This document shows, piece after piece, positions 33,458 through 42,547 of a stretch of 64,000 nucleotides of DNA. This DNA is from Pseudomonas entomophila (GTDB lineage: Bacteria; Pseudomonadota; Gammaproteobacteria; Pseudomonadales; Pseudomonadaceae): NCBI RefSeq assembly GCF_023277925.1, contig NZ_CP063832.1:1116001-1180000 (forward strand), in the 5' to 3' direction. Position numbers and translations under genes: made by a program. The notes beneath the pieces are model-generated. The model made no database searches. It saw nothing but the letters and a program-made list of their open reading frames with translations, and had not been told where the DNA came from. The first letter of the stretch is position 1, and every line of letters starts with the position of its first letter.

Positions 33458-36058
33458 CTATTTGAGGAACAGCCAATTGGCCATCCATTGGCCGTCGAAT
33501 CGCAGGATGTAGCGGCCATTCTTGTAGGTAACGGGGCGTTCGCTTTGCTTGCCGGAGGCGTCGCGGCTGTAGAGTTTCAGGCCTTGGGTGGCCTTGATCA
33601 CCAGCGTGCCTTCAAGGGGTTCGACATAGAACGGCGTCTTGTCGTCCGCCCTGGGCTGCGCCCGGCTACCCAGCGAAATCAGCAGGCTGCGGGACTGGTC
33701 GAGCGGCTTGGCGTCCAGGCTTTGCACCACGACGCTGGCATAGGGGGTTTTCATCTGTACCTGGATACCCCCCAGGCTGACCGACTGGCCGCCGAGCCAG
33801 CCGGTGGCCGCCTGGGTCAAGGGCGTGTCGATGGTGTAGAGCCCTTGTTGCCAGTTGCGCTTGAGCTCGCCGGTGTCGGTGGTCGCCTCGGTGGCGTTGG
33901 CGTCGAGCAGTGACTGGTCGGGGTCATGCAGCACCTTGGCATCGGCAGGTATCGCGCTGGCTTGCAGCCATGGCAACACCGGTGTGGCGGGCATGGCAAT
34001 CTGCAGCCTGCCCTGGGTCATGGCGGTGCGCAGCAACGCCGAGTTGGCGGGCGTTATCGCCTGGCCGAACAACATGCTCGACGGTGGCGCGAAGACATAA
34101 CGGGTGCGTGCCGCTTGCACGTCACCTCGGCGATAGAGCAATGCCGCAGCGGGGAGGGTGGCGAGCAGCGCCGGGTCGTTGTAGGCGTGCCAGTTGTCTG
34201 CCGTGCGCCAGCCTTCGGTCAGCGCCTGCTGGCTGTAGGCGTACTGCATCAGCGCATCCCAGCCCTGGTGCCGGGCGGTTGCTGCCACATACAGTGGCAA
34301 CGAGTGACGATCGGGCGTGGGGAAGGGCTCGGCGTTCCATTCGGTGACCGTCAGTGGCATGCCCACCACCTGGGCGGCGGCGATCCAGTTGATCATGCCG
34401 TCGCTGGTCAGCGGGTTGCGGTCGAGCTGGCCGGCACCGCCATAGCTGTGCGCATCGATCATGTCGCCGGCGGTCAGCGCCGGCAGGGCGCTCAGGCCAT
34501 TGCCGCCCCAGGTGCTGGTGGTGACGATCGGCACCTTCACCCCCAGGCCGCGCAGGTGCTTGATCATGTCGACGTTGAAACGGTGCTCCAGGTCGTTGAG
34601 GAACAGTTTCGACGGACCGTGTTCCCAGGCCTGCCAGATAGTCTCCGTGGGCAACTGGTTGCGCAGCGCGAACACCTTGGCCGCGTCCATGTAGAGCTTG
34701 CTGTGCTGGGGGACGTTCTTGTCCTCGAGCAAGGCATTGCCGAAGTGCTGGGTGATGTCGTTCTCGTTGGTGATCAGCATCGCGGCGATCGCCGGGTCAT
34801 CCTTGTAGGCGAGGCCGGTGTAGGTGTTCACGTGGGTCAGGTACTGTTCGGCGAAGCGTTTCATCGCCTGCTGAATAGTCGTGTTCACATAGGCGTAGCC
34901 TTTGAGGTCGATCGCCCGGTCGCCCCTGGCCACTTCGTCGAAGCCGTAGATCCGGTCGGCGGCGGCAAGGGGGCGCTGTACATGAAGGTCGAGCCAGACG
35001 TAGACCCCTTCCTCTTTCAGGCACTTGATCCACCAGTCGATCTTGCGCAGCGACTCGGCGCTCAGCGTCTGGGTGTCGCGCAGGGTGTTGACGTCTCCGA
35101 AAATGTTCGGGCTGACCCACGGCGAGTCGTGGTGGTGGATGCGCACGAGGTTGAAGCCCAGGGCCGAGAGGCGCTTGGCTTGTTGCCTGATCTCGTCGTC
35201 GGGTGTCTTGAAGATCGCGTAGGCCGACAGGTTGGTGCCCCAGAAGCGGGCCGGGGTATTGTCCGCGAAGAGCAACTGCTCGCCCGCCGCCTTGACGAAG
35301 CCGCGCTTTCCGGCCGGCTTTTGCGCCTCGTTGAGGAACGACAGGTCGACCGGCGAGGTGCGCCAGTCGAGCTGGTCATCCGGCCAGCGCGTGGGCTCGG
35401 CCAGGCCGAAGCGTTCAGTAGGTGTTGGCCCAAGGGTGATGTCGCCGCTGACTTCGAGCACGGCCTTGACCTGTTGCTTGCCGGGCAGGATCGGGTCCTG
35501 GTAGAAAAATGCCCGCACTTCGTTGGTGTTGCCGCGTTCGAAATACACCTTGGCCAGCGGTGGTTCGAAACGCATCTCGATACGCCGCGCCCGGCCATTG
35601 CCGCCCCAGGCCCAGCCGCGGTTGTCGGGCAGCAGCACCGGGGCGCCCATTTCCCCGTCGATCAGCGCCTGGTCGAACTGGAAGGTGATACCGCCGCCCA
35701 TCACGTTCGCCTGCCGGCTGCGGGCGTTCAGGATGAAATTCCAGGCCAGGGTTTGCGGGGCGGTTTTGCGGATGTCGGCCGCGAGGTCGAAATCGAGCTC
35801 CTGGTTCTTACCCTGAAGGCGATAGTCATACGGGCCGTTGACCTTGAAGGCTGTGTAGAAGCCTGTCCAGCTCCACTTTGCCCCCCAGAAGTCGAACCTG
35901 GAGATCATGGTCGGGCCACCACCCCGGGTCAGGGTCGGCAGGCCATTGCGTTCGTCGACACTGACGTTCCAGGCTGCCGCCCAGCCCGCCAATGGCAGCA
36001 ACACCAGGCCAGCGCATACCGATATCCCTATGAAGCGGCGCAGAAAACCTCGTGTCAT
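33458..36058 (-). CDS. exported glycoside hydrolase (clan GH-A, cellulase-like)
   Basis: An 866-residue protein with a Sec signal peptide (hydrophobic core residues 10-25, cleavage near AWA). A beta-rich N-terminal domain spans about 30-250. A TIM-barrel glycosidase domain at about 255-640 has the strand-4 acid/base candidate Glu432 in LITNENDI and the strand-7 nucleophile candidate Glu573 in LTVTEWNAE. Further aids to family assignment are GFNLVRIHHHDSPW and GVYVWLDLHV. A beta-sandwich C-terminal part follows. Export and position next to Wzy and galE suggest it trims or releases the locus polysaccharide in the periplasm. The substrate cannot be read from the sequence. The 5-base gap to wzy indicates one operon. 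Confidence 0.85.
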   Translation of the reverse strand: MTRGFLRRFIGISVCAGLVLLPLAGWAAAWNVSVDERNGLPTLTRGGGPTMISRFDFWGAKWSWTGFYTAFKVNGPYDYRLQGKNQELDFDLAADIRKTAPQTLAWNFILNARSRQANVMGGGITFQFDQALIDGEMGAPVLLPDNRGWAWGGNGRARRIEMRFEPPLAKVYFERGNTNEVRAFFYQDPILPGKQQVKAVLEVSGDITLGPTPTERFGLAEPTRWPDDQLDWRTSPVDLSFLNEAQKPAGKRGFVKAAGEQLLFADNTPARFWGTNLSAYAIFKTPDDEIRQQAKRLSALGFNLVRIHHHDSPWVSPNIFGDVNTLRDTQTLSAESLRKIDWWIKCLKEEGVYVWLDLHVQRPLAAADRIYGFDEVARGDRAIDLKGYAYVNTTIQQAMKRFAEQYLTHVNTYTGLAYKDDPAIAAMLITNENDITQHFGNALLEDKNVPQHSKLYMDAAKVFALRNQLPTETIWQAWEHGPSKLFLNDLEHRFNVDMIKHLRGLGVKVPIVTTSTWGGNGLSALPALTAGDMIDAHSYGGAGQLDRNPLTSDGMINWIAAAQVVGMPLTVTEWNAEPFPTPDRHSLPLYVAATARHQGWDALMQYAYSQQALTEGWRTADNWHAYNDPALLATLPAAALLYRRGDVQAARTRYVFAPPSSMLFGQAITPANSALLRTAMTQGRLQIAMPATPVLPWLQASAIPADAKVLHDPDQSLLDANATEATTDTGELKRNWQQGLYTIDTPLTQAATGWLGGQSVSLGGIQVQMKTPYASVVVQSLDAKPLDQSRSLLISLGSRAQPRADDKTPFYVEPLEGTLVIKATQGLKLYSRDASGKQSERPVTYKNGRYILRFDGQWMANWLFLK

Positions 36059-36063
36059 GGCTT

Positions 36064-37590
36064 TTACCTGGGTTGAAGGCCTGCATTGGAAAGTTGGATG
36101 TCGTGGGCGTAGCGCTGCTGACGGACCATCTGGATATAGGCCACGGCCAGCCCACCCACCGACCAGTACACGGTGGGGATGACGGTAATGCTGCTGACGG
36201 TGAAGATGATCACCATGATCCCAATCAGCGTCGCCAGCAGCGCCCGCCCGAGCTGGCGTTGCGGGTCATCCTTGTCGGGGAAGGCGAGCATCGCTTTGCG
36301 GACCCCCACCAGGATGACCACGAAGAAGGCCACGAACAGCCCCAGGCCCACCAGGCCAACCCTGAGCGCCAGGTTCACGTAGGTGTTGACGATGTCGATG
36401 ATGCCATCGCCCTGGATCATCGACTGCATTTCCGGGGTGTTGCGAAAATCGAACGAACCAAACAGCGGGTTGCGCTGGATGACGATCCACGAGTTGTCCA
36501 GCAGGCGTTCCCGGTAGGTGATGTTTTCTTTTTCGATATTGCCGATGAACGGTAGCAGGTCGAGCACTTTCTGCCCGCCGGGCACCACTGTGAGCAGCGG
36601 CAGGGCCAGCACGCCGGCCATGGCCAGCAGCATCAGGCGCTTGATGGCGTTCCTGCCGGTGGCGATGAAGACGACCAGGATGATTCCCGCGCCGATCCAG
36701 GGGCCGCGCGACAGAGGCGCGACCAGGCCGGCCGCCAGCAGCAGGGCACCCAGGGCGCGCTGGAGCCCGCTGCGCACGAACCCTTGCACGAACAGGTAGA
36801 GGCCGGCGGCCACGCTGATGACATAGCCCAGGGCAATGGCCTGGCCGGTGGTGGCGCTGGCCCGCAGCGAGCCGCCACGGCTGAGGTAGCTGGACATCTC
36901 CCAACGCACGCCCATGGCGTCGAGCAAGGCGTCGTAGAGCAGCCAGTGACGCAGGAACTCGGCCACCCCGATCAGCGCCAGGACGAACGAGGCAAGCACG
37001 AAGGCCAGCAAGGCGTCCTTGAAGTCCTGGAGGGTCTTGAGCGCGCGGCTGGCCACGTAGTACGGCAGGATCACGTCGACATACAGGTAGAACGCCTGGC
37101 GCAGGGTGTCGGTGAGGGTAGTGTCGCGCAGGTACAGCAAGGCCAGGAGCACGACGCCGGCCACCAGCAGCTTGTCTGGCCACAGCCGCCCCAGGCGCAC
37201 GGTGTCGCCCTGGCGGCTGAGGCTCAGCGCCGCCGGCAGCAGGATGCACAGGCTCAGCAGGCGCAGGTGGTTGAGGTCGAGCAGGTAGTTGATCACGCCG
37301 AACCCGGGGATCTGCACCGAGGCGGGCGGAATGAGAAACAACAGCATGAAGAACAGCGCCATGGTGTTGCGTTCGCGCCGACCGGCCAGGTACATGACCA
37401 GTGCGGCAGCGGCGGCGTATACCCAGAAGCTGAACGAGAAGAATGCAACCAGCGTCAGAGCGAACCACAGGTTGCGCCGCCGCTTGAAATCGCTGTAGGG
37501 GATCAGGTCTGTCGCCGGGCGGCGGGCGAGCGTGAAAACGACGCCGGCGGCAAACAGAATGACGATCAACGCACGAATATGTTCAGGCAT
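36064..37590 (-). CDS. Wzy-like polysaccharide polymerase / O-antigen ligase family protein
   Basis: A 508-residue inner-membrane protein with about 12-13 hydrophobic segments and the large periplasmic loop typical of the Wzy_C/O-antigen ligase superfamily. The loop near residues 350-400 contains ERLLDNSWIVIQRNPLFGSF, which matches the family's conserved loop pattern. It should join lipid-linked repeat units delivered by Wzx. Wzy polymerases are highly divergent, so the assignment rests on topology, the loop motif and context. The gene is divergent from wzx across a 95-base promoter region that carries an ATGGCT...AGCCAT inverted repeat. Confidence 0.82.
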   Translation of the reverse strand: MPEHIRALIVILFAAGVVFTLARRPATDLIPYSDFKRRRNLWFALTLVAFFSFSFWVYAAAAALVMYLAGRRERNTMALFFMLLFLIPPASVQIPGFGVINYLLDLNHLRLLSLCILLPAALSLSRQGDTVRLGRLWPDKLLVAGVVLLALLYLRDTTLTDTLRQAFYLYVDVILPYYVASRALKTLQDFKDALLAFVLASFVLALIGVAEFLRHWLLYDALLDAMGVRWEMSSYLSRGGSLRASATTGQAIALGYVISVAAGLYLFVQGFVRSGLQRALGALLLAAGLVAPLSRGPWIGAGIILVVFIATGRNAIKRLMLLAMAGVLALPLLTVVPGGQKVLDLLPFIGNIEKENITYRERLLDNSWIVIQRNPLFGSFDFRNTPEMQSMIQGDGIIDIVNTYVNLALRVGLVGLGLFVAFFVVILVGVRKAMLAFPDKDDPQRQLGRALLATLIGIMVIIFTVSSITVIPTVYWSVGGLAVAYIQMVRQQRYAHDIQLSNAGLQPR

Positions 37591-37685
37591 TGGCGGTGTT
37601 CACCTATCCGGTGGTGGACGACGGCTAGCATCATGGCTGATTGAAACTATAGTGACTTCTAGCCATCCAGTCAGGGATCGAACTC

Positions 37686-39062
37686 ATGCCGTCAGTTGAA
37701 GCGTCTGCATCGGGGAGCCTTCGTCGGCGGGCGATAGGGGCCGGGGCCTGGAACGTGTTCTCCCTCGTCGCCTCACAGGTGATGCGCCTGGGTGGCAACC
37801 TGATCATGGCCCGGCTGCTGCTGCCGGAAATGTTCGGGATCATGGTCATCGCCACCACCGTCTCGGTGTTGTTGCACCTGCTTTCGGACGTGGGCTTGCG
37901 CCAGAACATCATCCAGAGCCCGCGTGGCGACGACCCGACGTTCCTCAACACGGCCTGGACGGTGCAGATCATCCGCGGCTTCATCCTGTTCGCCCTGACC
38001 TTGCTGCTGGCGCTGGGCGCCTGGCTATCCCAACTGGCCAACCTGTGGCCGGCGGGTTCCACCTACGCGGCGCCGGAGTTGCCCATGATCCTGGCGGTCA
38101 CCGGCCTGTCGGCGATCATCTACGGGCTGCAGGCGACCAATATCGACGTCGCCTTGCGCACGTTCCAGCAGAAGCGCGTGGTGCTGGTGGAACTGGGCTC
38201 GCAGCTCGTCGGCTTGATCACGATGCTGGTCCTGGGCTACTTCACCCGATCCATCTGGTCGCTGGTGATCGCCGGCCTGGCCGGCGCCCTGGCGGGCACC
38301 TTGCTCGGGCACTTGGCGATCAAGGGACCGGTCCACCGCCTGCAATGGGACCGCGAGGCGCTGGCCGAGCTGGTGGTGTTCGGGCGCTGGATCCTGTTGT
38401 CGTCGATCGTCGGTGTGCTGGCGATGTATGGCGACCGTATGTGGTTCGGCGCCAGCATGACCACCGCGGAACTGGGTGTGTACTCCATCGCGGTGTTGAT
38501 CCTCGGCTCGCTGCAGACCGGCTTGCTGAAAGTGGTCGGCACGGTGGCGCTGCCGGCCTTCAGCGAGGCCACCCGGTCGGGCGACAGTGAGCGCCTGAAG
38601 GCGTTGTACCACCGCTCGCGCCTGCTGGTGGACCTGGTCATGTTGTTCACCTGCGGCGTGTTCCTGACCGCGAGCCCCATGCTGATCGGCTGGTTGTACG
38701 ACGAGCGCTATGCCGCTGCCGGGCCAATGCTGGCAATTCTGTCGTGGTCGTTCTTCACCTTGCGCTACACCCTGGCACATCAGGTCTGGATTGCCCTGGG
38801 GCATACCAAGTACCAGGCCATGGACAACATCATCCGCATGGTTGCGCTGTGGGTCGGGTTACCGCTGTTGCTGGCCATCGGTGGCGTGAAGTACGCGATC
38901 TGGGGCGTTGCCTTGCACTCCTTCCCGACCCTGGCGCTGATCGTCTATGTCAATTGCAAGCTGGGCATGTTCAATCTCAAGCGCGAACTCGTGGTGCTGC
39001 CGATGATTGCGGTCGGCGCAGCCTGCGGCGCGTTGGCGACGAGCTTCTTCAACTGGCTCTGA
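37686..39062 (+). CDS. Wzx-like lipid-linked oligosaccharide flippase
   Basis: A 458-residue MOP-superfamily transporter with around 12-14 membrane helices. Typical features are the N-terminal AIGAGAWNVFSLVASQVMRL (first helix), ARLLLPEMFGIMVIATTV, and QNIIQSPRGDDPTFLNTAWT, which is common in polysaccharide_synt-type (PST) flippases. It would translocate undecaprenyl-PP-linked repeat units made by the downstream glycosyltransferases. It starts the plus-strand arm of the polysaccharide locus. Confidence 0.88.
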   Translation: MPSVEASASGSLRRRAIGAGAWNVFSLVASQVMRLGGNLIMARLLLPEMFGIMVIATTVSVLLHLLSDVGLRQNIIQSPRGDDPTFLNTAWTVQIIRGFILFALTLLLALGAWLSQLANLWPAGSTYAAPELPMILAVTGLSAIIYGLQATNIDVALRTFQQKRVVLVELGSQLVGLITMLVLGYFTRSIWSLVIAGLAGALAGTLLGHLAIKGPVHRLQWDREALAELVVFGRWILLSSIVGVLAMYGDRMWFGASMTTAELGVYSIAVLILGSLQTGLLKVVGTVALPAFSEATRSGDSERLKALYHRSRLLVDLVMLFTCGVFLTASPMLIGWLYDERYAAAGPMLAILSWSFFTLRYTLAHQVWIALGHTKYQAMDNIIRMVALWVGLPLLLAIGGVKYAIWGVALHSFPTLALIVYVNCKLGMFNLKRELVVLPMIAVGAACGALATSFFNWL

Positions 39063-39176
39063 GGCCATTTCGAGTGGTTTGGCGCAGGGTCGCCAGGGGG
39101 TAGTGCCGCGCAAACAGGGATCGAGGCGCGATTCGGGCACTGAAGTTCACGCAATCTATGACATGGGTCTTGGATC

Positions 39177-39371
39177 ATGGGGAAGTTTCAGTTCTGTACG
39201 CTGTCTTCTGGTCGTAGGGGCTTTGTTCGTGGCTGTGTCTTGCTGGGCGCGGGGGTGGCGGTGTTCGGTACCGGGACAGTCGTCGAGCGCAGGCCCGCTG
39301 AAAAAGGTGGGTTTGTCATCATCAACGGCTGGGTGTTGCCTTCTCAGTATTTTCGGGACGGGCAGGCATGA
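39177..39371 (+). CDS. 64-residue Tat-signal protein preceding a GMC oxidoreductase
   Basis: A very short protein. Residues 10-18 read SSGRRGFVR, matching the twin-arginine consensus (S/T)RRxFLK, followed by a hydrophobic stretch (CVLLGAGVAVFGTGTVV) and only about 28 further residues (ending IINGWVLPSQYFRDGQA). It overlaps the GMC gene by ATGA. Known three-subunit GMC dehydrogenases have a Tat-signal gamma subunit of roughly 150-200 residues that carries the signal-less flavoprotein out of the cell. This looks like a miniature of that arrangement. The reading frame is short and unfamiliar, but the RR motif, coupling and position argue that it is real. Confidence 0.65.
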   Translation: MGKFQFCTLSSGRRGFVRGCVLLGAGVAVFGTGTVVERRPAEKGGFVIINGWVLPSQYFRDGQA

Positions 39372-40840
39372 TCAGGGACTATCAGACCGAGAAGGCGCTG
39401 CGCGGCGCCTATGATTTCTGCATCGTCGGCGGCGGACCGGCCGGTATCACGCTGGCCTTGCGCCTGGCCAAGGCCGGGTGGAGCGTGGTGCTGCTGGAAG
39501 CCGGCGGGCAAACCTACGCGGACAGTTCGCAGACCTTCTACGACTGTTCATCGACGGGCCTTGAACTCTACCCCCATGACACGCGCCTGCGCTTTCTTGG
39601 CGGAACCTCCAACCACTGGGCGGGCCGCTGTCGCCCGTTCGATGCGACTGACTTCAGCACCCCACCCCAGGGGGGGCTGCCCGGCTGGCCTATCGCCTAT
39701 GCCGAGGTCGAACGCTACCTGCCCGCTGCGATGGACATCGTCGACATCGGGCAAGGCGCGGACTTCCGGGCAGTGAATGCTGATCTCGGTGGCGGTGAGT
39801 TCAACGCCGACCGTTTCCTGCTCAGCCCGCCCACACGGTTTGCCCAGAAATACGACACCGAGCTCAAGGAGACTGCCGGGCTGGATGTCTTCATCAACTG
39901 CAACTGTGTCGACCTGCAGTTCGACAAGGCCTCCGGTGGCCTGGCTTCGGTGGTGGTGTCCGACTACGACCGGCACCGCGAACGGGTGTCGGCCAAGCAT
40001 TATGTACTGGCGATGGGTGCCATCGAGAACGCCCGGCAACTGCTCAACAGCGGTTCGCTGTCGGCGGCCGGCGTCGTCAACAAGGATGGGATGGTCGGGC
40101 GCTGCCTGATGGACCATCTGAACATCGAGATCGGCACCTTCATCCTCAAGGAAGGGCAGGATACCGGCCTGCGTTCGTACTACACCACCGATGTCTTCGC
40201 CGACAAATACCGCTCAGGCAAGGGCAATGTGACCGCCGCGGTGATGTCCGAGGTCAGGACTTATGGCAGAACCGCCGAGGTCAAGGACTTCCTGGAAAAC
40301 CTGGCCTGCGAATGGGGCGTGGCCGGCAAGATCGACTTCATCGCCAAGTTCAGCTGCCCGGGCGATGGCATCTTCGGCACCATGATCGAACAGTTCCCCA
40401 ACCCGCAGAGCCGTATCACCCTGCGCGACGAGAAAGACGCCCTGGGGGTGGCCAAGGTCAATGTCAACTGGGCGTTGGCGCCCGAGGACCGGCACACCAT
40501 CAAGTGCATCGGCACCGAGCTGGCCAAGCAGTTCGCCGATAGCGGCATGGGCTTCGTCAAGCTCAACGATTTCGTCTACGACACCAGCGTCCCGCTCAAG
40601 CTCGAGCCCCATGCCCACCACATGGGCACCACGCGCATGGCCGCCAGTGCCGAGCATGGTGTGGTCGACAGCAACTGCAAGGTGTTCGGGGTCAACAACC
40701 TGTACGTCGCCGGCAGCAGCATTTTCGCCCGCGGCGCCGCAGCCAACCCGACCATGCCCCTGCTGCAGTTCGCCGTGCGCCTGGCGGATCACCTGAATGA
40801 ACGGATGAGGTCGATGAGCGGCGTGGTCGTCGCCAAGTGA
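39368..40840 (+). CDS. GMC-family FAD oxidoreductase
   Basis: A 490-residue flavoprotein. The dinucleotide-binding motif VGGGPAG is at residues 20-26, followed by LLEAGG and the FAD-contact segment FLGGTSNHWAGRCRP. The C-terminal GMC_oxred_C region has HAHHMGTTRMAASAEHGVVD (His415/His417/His418 region) and LYVAGSSIFARGAAANPTMP. It is most similar in pattern to gluconate/sorbitol/fructose dehydrogenase large subunits and probably oxidises a sugar hydroxyl. It has no signal peptide of its own, and the Tat-signal peptide encoded upstream by an overlapping gene may export it. Context suggests it modifies the polysaccharide or a precursor. The electron acceptor is unknown. Confidence 0.88.
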   Translation: MIRDYQTEKALRGAYDFCIVGGGPAGITLALRLAKAGWSVVLLEAGGQTYADSSQTFYDCSSTGLELYPHDTRLRFLGGTSNHWAGRCRPFDATDFSTPPQGGLPGWPIAYAEVERYLPAAMDIVDIGQGADFRAVNADLGGGEFNADRFLLSPPTRFAQKYDTELKETAGLDVFINCNCVDLQFDKASGGLASVVVSDYDRHRERVSAKHYVLAMGAIENARQLLNSGSLSAAGVVNKDGMVGRCLMDHLNIEIGTFILKEGQDTGLRSYYTTDVFADKYRSGKGNVTAAVMSEVRTYGRTAEVKDFLENLACEWGVAGKIDFIAKFSCPGDGIFGTMIEQFPNPQSRITLRDEKDALGVAKVNVNWALAPEDRHTIKCIGTELAKQFADSGMGFVKLNDFVYDTSVPLKLEPHAHHMGTTRMAASAEHGVVDSNCKVFGVNNLYVAGSSIFARGAAANPTMPLLQFAVRLADHLNERMRSMSGVVVAK

Positions 40841-40972
40841 GGGCAAGGGCGGGGCAGTAACCGTAACACCGTGGTTGAAACGGTTCGTGGGCGGGAAGGT
40901 CGACATCGGTAGTAACAGGCCCCATTCGCCTCAGGAACACTCCAGGATCGAAAGACGCGTGAGGTGCGCATT

Positions 40973-41590
40973 ATGTTCGGATGGATACGCAGGGCGGTGG
41001 CCTACTACGCCAACAAGACCGGCCGGGCGGGCGGAACCTACAAGAAACTGTGCAACCCCAATGCCCAGGACTGGGGGGCGTACCAGACCCGCTGGGGCAA
41101 GTTCTATTCGGTGGGGCACAACGTCCATATCAACCCCGGTTGCAACGTCACCGACCCGACGCTGGTGCGCCTGGGCAGCAATGTCGGTTTGTCGGATTGC
41201 ACGCTGATCGGCCACGACAGCGTCGTCGCGCTGATCGAGTACGCCCGCGGCAAGCACCTGGACTCGGTGGGCTACATCGACATCAAGGATAACTGCTACA
41301 TCGGCCATGGCGCGATCATCATGCCCCGGGTCACCATCGGCCCCGACGCCATCGTGGCCGCAGGGTCCGTGGTCACCAAGGATGTGCCGCCCAATAGCGT
41401 GGTCGGTGGCAACCCGGCCAAGTTCATCTGCACCATGGACCAGTTGATCGAGCGGGTGGAGGCGCGTTGCGCCGCCTACCCCTGGATCCACCTGGTCAGC
41501 GAGCGCAAGGGCGGCTATGACCCGGAGCTGGAACCTCTGCTGGCGGCGGCCAGGCGCGAGTACTTCTTCGGGGAGGGCAGCAATGGATAG
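40973..41590 (+). CDS. hexapeptide-repeat acyltransferase
   Basis: A 205-residue left-handed beta-helix enzyme. Hexapeptide repeats run from about residue 50 (VHINPGCNVTDPTLVRLG, then CYIGHGAIIMPRVTIGPDAI) and end in VVTKDVPPNSVVGGNPAKFI, the closing motif of the LbH_MAT-like group. The substrate would be a sugar hydroxyl or amine on the polysaccharide, with acetyl-CoA as donor, judged by family and locus. GAGGTG six bases upstream fixes the ATG. The 3' end overlaps the next glycosyltransferase gene by eight bases. Confidence 0.87.
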   Translation: MFGWIRRAVAYYANKTGRAGGTYKKLCNPNAQDWGAYQTRWGKFYSVGHNVHINPGCNVTDPTLVRLGSNVGLSDCTLIGHDSVVALIEYARGKHLDSVGYIDIKDNCYIGHGAIIMPRVTIGPDAIVAAGSVVTKDVPPNSVVGGNPAKFICTMDQLIERVEARCAAYPWIHLVSERKGGYDPELEPLLAAARREYFFGEGSNG

Positions 41591-42539
41591 CAAGCCCGTC
41601 GATGTGATGGTGGTCAATTTCAACACCGCATCGCTGCTGCAACCGATGTTCGATGCGTTGCGCCAGGCCGGTGGCGAGACGCTGGCCAAGTACCTGGTAG
41701 TGGACAACGCCTCGGTGGACGACTCGGTGGAACGCATGAAGCGGGTCTGCCCCGAGGCGGTGTTGCTGAGCAATACGCAGAACGTCGGTTTCGGCCGGGC
41801 CAACAATCAATTGCTCGATCATCTGCAAGGTCGTTATGCGTTGTTGCTCAATACCGATGCTTTCGTGGCAGCCGACTCACTCGCGAAAACCCTCGAGTAC
41901 ATGGATGAGCATCCGGACTGCGGCGTACTGGGCGTGCGCCTGGTCGGGCGCGAGGGCGAGCTGCAACCGTGCTGCCGCTACTTTCCGACACCCTTGAATG
42001 TGTTCGTCGCGCGCACCGGGCTCGGGCGTTTTTTCCCCGGCCTGAAGATGGTCGACGAGATGGCCTGGGACCATGACGCGGTGCGCGAGTGCGACTGGTT
42101 GCCTGGCTGCTTCTACCTGGTGCGGCGGGAAGTGCTCGACCAAGTGGGGTTGTTCGACCCGCGCTATTTCCTCTACTACGAAGAAGTCGACCACTGCAAA
42201 CGGGTCAAGGAAGCGGGCTGGAAGGTGGTGTTCTACCCATACACCACCGTCGTGCACATCGGCGGGGAAAGCTCCAAGTCGGTGGCCGAGCTGGAAGCGG
42301 CCAGTCGGCAGATCAGTGCCTACCAGATCGAGAGCGAGCTGCTGTACTTTCGCAAGCACCACGGTGTGTCGGGGCTGATCCTGCACATGGCGCTGGTGTG
42401 CCTGGGGGACCTGGTGCTGGCCCTCAAGGCCTTGCTCAAGGGGCGCGGCTGGGCCGCGATGCAGGCCTGCTGGCGGCACAACCAGGCCACCTGGTCGTTG
42501 TTGCGCAAGACCCGTTACGCCACTCAACCCACCCGCTAG
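41583..42539 (+). CDS. family 2 glycosyltransferase (rhamnosyltransferase-like)
   Basis: A 318-residue GT-A fold enzyme of the GT2 rhamnosyltransferase type. It has VDVMVVNFNTASLL at the start, VVDNASVDDS, NVGFGRANNQLL (the GFGxxxN pattern) and the metal-site region LLLNTDAF. GCFYLVRREVLDQVGLFD and YYEEVDHCKRVKEAGW follow. It transfers a sugar from a nucleotide donor to the lipid-linked acceptor at the cytoplasmic face. Donor and linkage cannot be assigned from the sequence. Confidence 0.88.
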   Translation: MDSKPVDVMVVNFNTASLLQPMFDALRQAGGETLAKYLVVDNASVDDSVERMKRVCPEAVLLSNTQNVGFGRANNQLLDHLQGRYALLLNTDAFVAADSLAKTLEYMDEHPDCGVLGVRLVGREGELQPCCRYFPTPLNVFVARTGLGRFFPGLKMVDEMAWDHDAVRECDWLPGCFYLVRREVLDQVGLFDPRYFLYYEEVDHCKRVKEAGWKVVFYPYTTVVHIGGESSKSVAELEAASRQISAYQIESELLYFRKHHGVSGLILHMALVCLGDLVLALKALLKGRGWAAMQACWRHNQATWSLLRKTRYATQPTR

Positions 42540-42547
42540 GTGAAGCC

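Noticed and set aside
33926..36076. Plus-strand frame of 716 codons opposite the glycoside hydrolase
   Set aside because: No domain or signal features; the minus-strand protein has a signal peptide and conserved catalytic residues.
39079..39095. TGGCGCAGGGTCGCC before the Tat-signal gene as a sigma-54 promoter
   Set aside because: The spacing between GG and GC is one base too short, which is strongly unfavourable for sigma-54.
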